Below, piece after piece: positions 18,374 through 26,700 of a stretch of DNA of 49,773 nucleotides. Every line of letters starts with the position of its first letter. The first letter of the stretch is position 1. The notes under the pieces are model-generated. The model saw nothing but the letters and a program-made list of their open reading frames with translations, was not told the origin of the DNA and ran no database searches. The stretch covers positions 67,871 to 117,643 of the forward strand of contig VEPG01000056.1 of the NCBI GenBank assembly GCA_012026975.1, given 5' to 3'. The DNA is from Desulfuromonas sp. GTDB taxonomy: Bacteria > Desulfobacterota > Desulfuromonadia > Desulfuromonadales > BM103. The position numbers and the translations under genes were made by a program.

Positions 18374-21300
18374 TCACCTGCTCGTGATCATCTGATCGCC
18401 GTTGGCGCTCAGGTAGCTGCCGCCGGCGACGCAGCCGCCGCCGCTGACGCTGATGGTGGTGACGACACTGTTCGAGTTGGCGCTCTGGACATGGTTGCCG
18501 TCGGCGGCCGTGTAGAAGTAGCTGGTGTTGGTGGTGCCGTTGCTCTGGTTCGGCCTGGCCGCGACACGGATGCTGGTCTGCACCGTCGCCCCGGCGCCGA
18601 CCGTCAGCGGATCGACGGTGATCGCCGTCGGGTAGAAGGCGGTGGCGTTGCTGTCGCTCACGGTCAGGTCGAAGGCCGTGGCCGCGCAGGCGCCGACGTC
18701 GTTGTTGGTGACGCTGACCGTGTACTCGGCGAAGCCGCCGTCGTTGCCGATGGACTTGCTGCCGGTGAGGATACTGACCGTTGGCGCGGCGTAGGTGCAG
18801 GCCGAACCCGGAGCGGCCGAGGCGGTCTGGCCGGCGGAGACGTTCCCCACCCGGTCGTAGGCGCACACCCGGTAGTAGTAGGTGGTGCCGTTGGTCAGGC
18901 CGCTGTCGTTATAGGCGTTGAGGTTGCCGGTGTAGATCCCCGCCGCCGAACAGTCGGCCGGCGTGGCGACGGTGGAGCGCACGACCTTGTAGGTGTTGGC
19001 CGGATCGAGGCCGCTGCCGGTGCCGTCCGAGGCCGGGTTCCAACTCAGGCCGATGACGGTGTCGCCAGGGGCCAGGGCCAGACCGCTCTCGGTTGGCGCC
19101 GTGGTGTCGATGCCGATATCCAGGCCGGTGCTGACGGTGAAGTCCGGCGGGCCGCCGGTGAAGGCGGTCCAGGCGCTGGTGGCGCCGGCGCTGTCTCTGG
19201 AGCGCGCCTGCCAGTTGTAGCTGCCGTCGGCCAGAGCGGTGCAGGTGGCGGTGGCGGTCGAGCCGCTGGCCACCAGACCGCTGACGCAGTCGGCGGTGCC
19301 GTCCGTATTAATGTCGACTTCGATGATGACCTTGTTGCTGTCGGGGTCGCTGAGCGTGCCCTTGAGGATCACGCTGTTGGTTGTGGCCGCGCCGCCCGAG
19401 GCGATGGTCGTCACCCCGTCGCTCTGGTACTGGGCAAGGGCGGTCGGGGTTGCCGGCGCGCTGTTGCCGGCGGCAACCGTGGTGAAGCTCCAGGTTGTGG
19501 TATAGGCCGATTCGTTGTTGGCCGCGTCCCGTACCTTCACGTGCCAGTAGTAGGTGGTGTTGTTCGCCAGGGCCGTGCCGGGGGTCCAACTGCTGGCGGC
19601 CTGCCAGGCGCTCTGTTGCAAGCTGGCGGTGAAACCGGCATCCGTGGCGATCTGGAAATAATATTGCTTCGCCCCCGGGTTGCCATCGGCCACCGCGGCG
19701 GTGTTGGCCGTCAGTGCGGTGTTGGTGGCGATTCCCGTGGCGCTGTTGGCCGGGGCGCTGTTGGCCAACCCGGTCGGGGCGACGTTGTCAACCCAGATGC
19801 CGACGCTCGCCGGGGTCGGATCTTCCAGCGGCGTCCCCTGGTTGTCACGGGCCTTCGCCAGGATGGTGTGGGCGATGTAGTCCTCGCTCGGCAGCGTCCA
19901 GCTGTACGACCAGCTGACGGTTCCCGTCGCGGTGTTCCAGGTGCTGCCGTTGTTGGTAGAGACCAGCACGCTTCCCAACGGATTGGTCCCGGCCGTTGCC
20001 GTCCCGCTGATGCTGTAGGGCGTGGTGGTCAGCACGGCGCTCGCCGTCGGGGCGGTGATCGTCGTATTCGGAGGAGTCGTTGCCGTCGGCGTCCCCTGGT
20101 AGGTGGCGCCGGTCGACGTCAGACCGGCGGCGTCGATCGCGCAGAGCCGGTAGGAATACTGCTGGCCGTTGGTCAGGCCGGTGTGGGGATAGCTTGTTCC
20201 CGTCGTCACCGCGGCGATTTCGGTGCCGTCGATGCAGCCACTGCTCGGGATCGTCGCGCCGACGTTGTAGACCAGCTTGTAGGCATCCGTGGCGTTGAGC
20301 CCGCTAGCCGTATCGCTGAAGCCGCTCCAGGACAGGGCGATCTGGGTGCTGCCCGGCGTGCCGGAGAGGGTGCCGTTGACCGGCGCGGTCTTGTCGAGCT
20401 GCAGGGTCTTGCTGACAACCGTCTGCACGTTGCCGACGTTGTCCGTCGAGCGGTAGCGTACGTAGTTGGTGCCCTCGGTGCTGACGATGAAGGGCGCTGC
20501 GTAGGCCGTACCCGGCACGCAGCTGTTGGCCGTATCGACACAGTAAACCGTGCTGGCCACGCCGCTGCGCGCATCGGCCGGGGTCAGAGTGACGGTCACG
20601 TTGGCAGTCTGCCAACCGACCGGGACGTTGTCGGTGGTGGTCGGCGCCACCGCATCGACCGTGCGGGCCACGGCCGTGCCGGTGCCGGTGTTGGAACTGC
20701 CATCGGTGCCGCGGATGTTCAGGGTCAGCGCGGTGCCGTCGGCGGCGGTGATCCCGGTCTTGGTGCAGGTCCAGTTCGGCGCCGCGCCGCCCACCGTCCC
20801 CGCCAGCCAGGTGCTGCCGTCGGTGGTGTACTGACAGGAGGCGAGCGTATTGGCCTCGGTAATGGCCGCGCTAAGGTCGAAGGTGCCGTCGACATAGGTG
20901 GCGGTAGCGGTGTTGGCCGGGGTTACCGTGCCGACCACCGGGGCGGTGGAGTCCGAACCAGCCGTGATATTGACGGTGATCGATTTGCTGATATTAGCCC
21001 TGGAGGAACCGCTATGGCCGACGGCGTAAACAGTGACAGTATAGGAGCCAACGGTAAGACCTGCAGGAACCGTGATCATCGCATCGGTACCCATCAGGTT
21101 GCTGGCACCGTCGGGCTCGCTGCCATTATCTAGAGAGGTGTCGACGGTGGCCGCTCCGGGGTCCTTATCGAAACCTGTGCCCTCATATCTCAGTGAATAG
21201 TAGAGTTGCCCTGCGCGTGTGTTGGTCCACGAAGAAACACCGTCCGCTTGTTCCCAGGACTCTTTCCAGTTTGTTGCGAAATTGGTGCCGGTTTGGGTAT

Positions 21301-21673
21301 TGTTGGTGCCCGGCGCAACGGACCAAGTGGATGCGGGCAAAAGGATCATCGGTGCAACAGATTTGGCAGTATCGGCAATGTTGGTGAAATACCAGTCTAT
21401 CTCGAACGTCCCGCCGGCTGTCGTCAAGCTAACGGATGGCGTCGCCATCTCGGTGCCATTGATTGCCACGTAAATCACACCGTCTGGATCAGCAGTGGAA
21501 TGGCACGATGTACAGTACGGGTTGCCAGCGGTGATGCTTCCCCATCTCGCCTGCGCTTCAATCGGCGGCAGAACAACTATCGACAAAGCCACGCCGAGAA
21601 CAAGGAACATGGCCCTTGACTGACATTTCCGCAACATAATTCGAGTCATGACATTCATCCTCGGGAAATTCAT
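18374..21673 (-). CDS. Exported FnIII/Ig-like repeat protein with single N-terminal heme motif
   Basis: The protein has 1,099 residues. ATG 21673 follows AAGGGGGTGGGG, which overlaps the upstream TAA, so the start is well supported. The Met-rich leader MNFPRMNVMTRIM precedes a hydrophobic segment ending near EAQA. One CTSCH lies at about residues 54-58. The next ~200 residues match the first domain of both neighbours: a FEIDWYFTNI core, then VPAG..VGSY and a VGHS motif. Then come Ig-like, FnIII (TNGQQYSYRLCAID, TNGTTYYYRVCAYD) and cadherin-like repeats, and one TNND domain near the C-terminus. No further heme motif is seen. The CXXCH-plus-beta-sandwich start recalls Reeler or choice-of-anchor V domains, but I cannot confirm this. 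Likely a surface or extracellular structural partner of the cytochromes in its operon. Confidence 0.88.
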   Translation of the reverse strand: MNFPRMNVMTRIMLRKCQSRAMFLVLGVALSIVVLPPIEAQARWGSITAGNPYCTSCHSTADPDGVIYVAINGTEMATPSVSLTTAGGTFEIDWYFTNIADTAKSVAPMILLPASTWSVAPGTNNTQTGTNFATNWKESWEQADGVSSWTNTRAGQLYYSLRYEGTGFDKDPGAATVDTSLDNGSEPDGASNLMGTDAMITVPAGLTVGSYTVTVYAVGHSGSSRANISKSITVNITAGSDSTAPVVGTVTPANTATATYVDGTFDLSAAITEANTLASCQYTTDGSTWLAGTVGGAAPNWTCTKTGITAADGTALTLNIRGTDGSSNTGTGTAVARTVDAVAPTTTDNVPVGWQTANVTVTLTPADARSGVASTVYCVDTANSCVPGTAYAAPFIVSTEGTNYVRYRSTDNVGNVQTVVSKTLQLDKTAPVNGTLSGTPGSTQIALSWSGFSDTASGLNATDAYKLVYNVGATIPSSGCIDGTEIAAVTTGTSYPHTGLTNGQQYSYRLCAIDAAGLTSTGATYQGTPTATTPPNTTITAPTASAVLTTTPYSISGTATAGTNPLGSVLVSTNNGSTWNTATGTVSWSYSWTLPSEDYIAHTILAKARDNQGTPLEDPTPASVGIWVDNVAPTGLANSAPANSATGIATNTALTANTAAVADGNPGAKQYYFQIATDAGFTASLQQSAWQAASSWTPGTALANNTTYYWHVKVRDAANNESAYTTTWSFTTVAAGNSAPATPTALAQYQSDGVTTIASGGAATTNSVILKGTLSDPDSNKVIIEVDINTDGTADCVSGLVASGSTATATCTALADGSYNWQARSRDSAGATSAWTAFTGGPPDFTVSTGLDIGIDTTAPTESGLALAPGDTVIGLSWNPASDGTGSGLDPANTYKVVRSTVATPADCSAAGIYTGNLNAYNDSGLTNGTTYYYRVCAYDRVGNVSAGQTASAAPGSACTYAAPTVSILTGSKSIGNDGGFAEYTVSVTNNDVGACAATAFDLTVSDSNATAFYPTAITVDPLTVGAGATVQTSIRVAARPNQSNGTTNTSYFYTAADGNHVQSANSNSVVTTISVSGGGCVAGGSYLSANGDQMITSR

Positions 21674-21685
21674 CGCCCCACCCCC

Positions 21686-23620
21686 TTAATACTGCGTCCA
21701 GGCGCTGGTGGCGCCGACGCTGTCCTTGCCGCGGGCCTGCCACTTGTAGCGGCCGTCGGTGAGCGCGCTGCAGGTGGCCGAGGCGGTCGAGCCGCTGGCC
21801 ACCAGGGCACCGCTGGTGCAGTTCGGGGTGTTGGTGAAGGGGCTGGCGATCGGCTGGATCTCTACTTCCAACTGCACGGTGTTGCCGTCCGGGTCAGTGA
21901 TCGTCCCCTTCATTACCGGGCTGGCCGAGTTGGTGAACACACCTTTCGCGACCACCGTGGTGCCGTCGCTCTTGTACTGCGCCAGGGATGCCGGGGCATT
22001 GGGCGCGGTGTTGCCGGCGACCGGCGTGCCGCTGCCGGTGGCGCCGGCGGAGATGTTGCCGACCGCGTCGTAGGCGCAGACCCGGTAGCTGTACTGGGTG
22101 CCGTTGGTCAGGGGGGTGTGATTGTACGACAGCGCGGTGCCGGTGTAGAGCGAAGTACCGGTGGCGCAGGTCGGCGGCGTGGCGCCGGTCAGGAAGCGCA
22201 CGTTGTAGGCGCCGGTCAGGCTGAGGTCGCTGCCGGTATCCGAAGCGGCCGTCCAGGTGAGGGCGTTCTGGGCATTCCCCGGGGTGACGGTCAGGGTGCC
22301 GTCGGTCGGGCTCGACTTGTCGATCATCACCGCCGCACTCTTGACGGTTTCGACGTTGCCGATGTTGTCGGTACTGAAGAAGCGCACGTACTGGGTGCCG
22401 GCGGTGCCGGCCGCCTGGCTGACGGCGACGCTGGCCCCGGCAGTGCCCGGCGTGCAGGTGTTGGTCAGATCCACGCAGTACTGGGTGCCGGCCACGCCGG
22501 TCCCGGTCCCATCGGTCGGCGTCAGGGTCACGGTGACGTTGGCGTTCTGCCAGGCCGCCGGGGCATTGTGGGTGGTGGTCGGCGCCGTACTGTCGACCAG
22601 GACGCTGGCGGGGGTGGCATAGGCCAGGGAAACATTGCCGGCGGCATCCTTGGCCCACGGGTAGAGGGTCTTGGTGCCGTCTCCGGCAGCCGCGGTGTAG
22701 GTGGTCGGCGCCGAAGCCGTCCAACCGGCGGCGCCGGCCAGCGGGGCCGTCGAACTTTCGGTGATGAGGTAACCGGTTACCGCGGTATTGTCAGTCGCCG
22801 TAAAGGACGTGACCGGGATGCCAACATTGCTGTTGCGCGGCGTGGTGGCGGCGAACACCGTGACCGTCGGCTTGGTGGTGTCGCCGGCGGCGGCGTTGAC
22901 CGTGACCGTAATCAGCTGGCCGTAGTAGCCCTTCTTGTTCTGGGTCAGGTTGTGGCCGATGCCGATCAACTGGATCTGGTAGCTGCCGGCTGCCGTCCCG
23001 GCCGGGACATTGACCACCACGTCGGTCCCCATCTGGTCGGCCGTGCCATCCTTGTCGCCGGGAGTGGTTGCCGCGGCATTGTCATATGCCGCCCCGGTTG
23101 TGACCGCCCAGTTGGCGTTGCCCGTCCAATCTATCGAATACCCTGACGGGGAGTTGGCGAACGTAGCGGACATATCCAGCAGCGTTCCGGTCCGCCAGCT
23201 CGAACCGCCGGTCTGGTCCCACACGGTCTTCCATCCGGTCGGTGCCGCCCCGGTGGTCGTCCCTTGGGCGCTGAGTGTCCATCCGGTCGGCACGGCAACC
23301 ATGAATGACATGCCGGTATTGGGCGCAGGCGCATTGGTAATCTTGTTGGCGATGAAGTCAACCTCGAAGGAGCTGCCTGCATCGACTGTAACCGTGGCCG
23401 GACTCGCCGGCAGCGTCGCTGCCGGCGAAGCAACCTTCGCTCCCCAGACCATGCCGACGCCAGCAGTGTTGATCAGCTGGATATGACAGCCGTTGGCCAC
23501 GCAGGTGGTCGTCTTGGTCGGTTGGGCCGAAGCCGGTTCCGGCAGGGCCGCAAGCAGGGCCAACCCTCCCGCCAGGAGCCATCCCGTCAATTGCAGCCGC
23601 ATCCTTCTTGAACTCTTCAT
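21686..23620 (-). CDS. Exported FnIII/Ig-like protein with single N-terminal CX4CH
   Basis: The protein has 644 residues. I choose ATG 23620 because GGGAGA lies 8 bases before it; ATG 23626 is only 2 bases from that site. A signal peptide ends near PEPASA. CVANGCH sits at about residues 38-45. Next is the ~200-residue domain shared with the two following genes (FEVDF, VPAGTAAGSYQIQ, GIGHN). Ig-like and FnIII domains follow; the FnIII copy (GATPPTCATG, NGTQYSYRVCAYD) is nearly the same as one in the gene at 12657-18368. It stops abruptly at SAWTQY, where the homologous domain of the next gene continues, so it may be a truncated or split relative. It is the second gene of the riboswitch-led operon, 136 bp after the cytochrome, and ends 13 bp before the next start. 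Confidence 0.88.
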   Translation of the reverse strand: MKSSRRMRLQLTGWLLAGGLALLAALPEPASAQPTKTTTCVANGCHIQLINTAGVGMVWGAKVASPAATLPASPATVTVDAGSSFEVDFIANKITNAPAPNTGMSFMVAVPTGWTLSAQGTTTGAAPTGWKTVWDQTGGSSWRTGTLLDMSATFANSPSGYSIDWTGNANWAVTTGAAYDNAAATTPGDKDGTADQMGTDVVVNVPAGTAAGSYQIQLIGIGHNLTQNKKGYYGQLITVTVNAAAGDTTKPTVTVFAATTPRNSNVGIPVTSFTATDNTAVTGYLITESSTAPLAGAAGWTASAPTTYTAAAGDGTKTLYPWAKDAAGNVSLAYATPASVLVDSTAPTTTHNAPAAWQNANVTVTLTPTDGTGTGVAGTQYCVDLTNTCTPGTAGASVAVSQAAGTAGTQYVRFFSTDNIGNVETVKSAAVMIDKSSPTDGTLTVTPGNAQNALTWTAASDTGSDLSLTGAYNVRFLTGATPPTCATGTSLYTGTALSYNHTPLTNGTQYSYRVCAYDAVGNISAGATGSGTPVAGNTAPNAPASLAQYKSDGTTVVAKGVFTNSASPVMKGTITDPDGNTVQLEVEIQPIASPFTNTPNCTSGALVASGSTASATCSALTDGRYKWQARGKDSVGATSAWTQY

Positions 23621-23756
23621 CGTCATTCTCTCCCTTACATCACCGGGAAAACGTTAATTGGTTCGAAATTATCTTACCCCTGCCGGGGGAAGATTCCCGG
23701 CAGAGGCATATTCATCAATCCTATCGCGCCGCGGCCGGCCTTCAACCCACCCTGCC

Positions 23757-26700
23757 CTATTGCGGCAGGGTGGTGTGGCAGGCCAGACAGTTGGCGCTCG
23801 AACCGGCACTCCAGTTCGGCGTGGTGATGCCGTTGTGGCAATCGACAGTCGAGCAGGTCTTCGCCCCCGCATCCCAGCCCGGTGCGGCATTCTTGCCGGC
23901 ATCGTAGCTGGTGCCGGTTGCCGCCTTGTAGCTGTTGGTGCGCGTCCAGCTGTTGTTCAGCGCCGTCTCCGTGGTGATGTCGTTGCGCAACTGCGACTTC
24001 GACTTGAAGCCACTCAGGCTGGCGAAGAACACCGTCTTGGCGCCGTCGAGATGCGCCGTGGAACTGGCCTTGATCATCGCCATCTCGTTGCCGGTCGCTG
24101 GCGCATTGGTATCGGTGTGGCAGGTACCGCACACCGTGTTGCCGGCGTTGTACTCGACGGACACCGTATTGTTGTGACAGGTCTGGCAGCCGATGGTGTC
24201 GGAGGTGGTGCTGTTGCCGTGGGCCGCCCCGGCATCGGTGGCCGGAGCCGCGCCGGCCGGCATCAGGCCGGTACCGTCGTCGTCATACAGCGTCTTGTAG
24301 TGAATGCCGACTTCGTGCCAGTTGTGCGTGCCGCTGGTCGGGCTGTTGCCGTGGCAGCTGGCGCAGGTCAGGTTGGCGTTGAAGGCCGTGGCATCCCAGT
24401 TGGGCGAGTCGGTGTAGCTGCCATCGGTGATACCGTCGCTATGGCAGTAGACAGCGGAGCACTTGGTGCCGTTGAACATCGCGCCCGCCAGGTTGTTGAG
24501 CTTGGCGTTCGGCGCGGTGATGGTTTCGCCGGCCGGATCAAGGTCGGTCTGGACCGTCCCGTCGCGATGCAGGTTGGCCGGATGGCACTGGCCGCAGCCC
24601 ATGAGCGGCTTGCTGCTGGCGTCGTAGCTGACGCTGTACCAGCCGGCGCCGCCGAGACCGCCGCCGCTGATCGTCTTGCCGGCGAGGAAGGTCGCCACGC
24701 TGGTATGCGACTTGTGATCCGGATCAGCCGCTTCCGGATCCTTGTAGGCCCCGGCGCCGTGGCAGGTCGTGCAGCTGTCGACCTGGGCTTCGACCGTGCC
24801 GTTGATGTGCTTGGTGATATCGGTAAAGGCGTTGTCCGCGGCGGCCACATGGTTGTGGCACTTGGAGCAGTCGATATCGTTCGGATGCCCGCTGGCCGGC
24901 GGATTGTCGTGGCAGAAGTTGCACCCGGTCGAGGTCACCCCCCAGGTCACCGTCTTGAAAGTTCCCTTGCCGTTGGAGTGGCAGTAGGACGTCGAGCAGC
25001 TGTTGTACGGGGCTCCGCCCTTGGCCGTATCGACCGGGTAGCCGAGATCGCCGGCCGCCGTCTTGTAGACATCGAGATTGCCGTCGAGATGCTGGGGCGG
25101 AGCCGTGGTCGCCTCGACGGCACCGGCATGACACGCGGCGCAGGCGATGGCCGGACTGATCGTCTGACCGGTCAGGTGTTTGGTGTGACTGCCGGTCGCC
25201 GGCTGACGGGCATGGCACTCGGAGCAGTCGTTCACCGCCGTTCCCCAGGTCGGAGTCATGCCGGCAACACCGGTGCCGTTGTCGTGACAGCTCGTTGAGC
25301 AGGTGCCGTAGCCGTTCCCCGGAGCGCCGCCGGCCGTGTAGCTGGCCGCGACGTCGATCGTCCGGTCGATGTGCTGGATGCTGTTGTAGGCTGAAGCGTC
25401 GTTGGCTGCGCCGGTATGGCAGTCGGCGCAACCGCTGACCGTCACGTTCCCCATGATGGTGCCCAAGTGCGCGGCATGGGAGCCGCTGGTCAGGCCGCCG
25501 GCCTCGGTCACCTTGTGGCAGCTGCCGCACGCCGCCGCGCCGCCCCAGGCCACCGTGGCATAGGTCGGTACCGCGCTTGCCCCGTTGCTGGTCGACTGAC
25601 CGGTCGAGTGACAGTAGGCCGTGGTGCAGTTGGTATAGGCGCTCCCCTTGGTCTTGTTGGCCGGGTAGCCGAGGTCGCTGGCCGCCACGTCGTAGACGTC
25701 GACGTTGCCATCGAGGTGATCGGCCGGAGCCGTGGTCGCCTGCACCGCGCCGTCGTGGCAGTCGCCGCACAGCGCCTTGGCGTACAGGGTGGTGGTCACG
25801 TGCTTGGCGTGGCTGCCAGTGGCCGGGATCGTCGCATGGCACTCGGAGCAGTCGTTCACCGCCGTCCCCCAGGTCGGGGTCGTGCCGGCGACACCGGTGC
25901 CGTTGTCGTGGCAGCTCGCCGTCGAGCAGGTGCCGTAGCCGTTCCCTGGAGCACCGCCGGCCGTGTAGGTACCGGTGACGTCAATCAGGCGATTGACGTG
26001 GTTGGTGCCGTTGTAGGTCGAGGCATCGTTGGCCGCGCCGCTGTGGCAGTCGGCGCAGCCGTTTACCCCGGTCGTCCCCAGGTGGGCGGCATGCGAGCCG
26101 CTGGTCAGGCCGCCGGCTTCGGTCACCTTGTGGCAGCTGCCGCATGCCGCGGTGCCGCCCCAGGCCACGCTGGCATAGTCGCCGGCGATCAGCGCCGCCC
26201 CCGTCACACCCTGGCCCGGGCTGTGGCAATAGGCCGTGGTGCAGTTGGTATAGGCGCTCCCCTTGGTCTTGTTGGCCGGGTAGCCGAGGTCGCTGGCCGC
26301 CACGTCGTAGACGTCGACGTTGCCATCGAGGTGATCGGCCGGAGCCGTGGTCGCCTGCACCGCGCCGTCGTGGCAGTCGCCGCACAGCGCCTTGGCGTAC
26401 AGGGTGGTGGTCACGTGCTTGGCGTGGCTGCCAGTGGCCGGGATCGTCGCATGGCACTCGGAGCAGTCGTTCACCGCCGTCCCCCAGGTCGGGGTCGTGC
26501 CGGCAACACCGGTACCATTATCGTGGCAGCTCGCCGTCGAACAGGTGCCGTAACCGTTCGCCGGGGCGTGGCTGGCCCCCTGCGAGTAGCCGCCGGTCAC
26601 ATCGATGGTCCGGTCGACATGCTGGGTGCTGTTGTAGGCGGAGGCATCGTTGGCCGCGCCGCTGTGACAGTCCGCGCAGCCGGCGACCGTCACGTTCCCC

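Noticed and set aside
18369-18866. Upstream extension of the 12657-18368 gene to 18866
   Set aside because: It overlaps the preceding gene by about 490 bp in another frame, is Arg/Gln-rich, and lies before a clear signal peptide.
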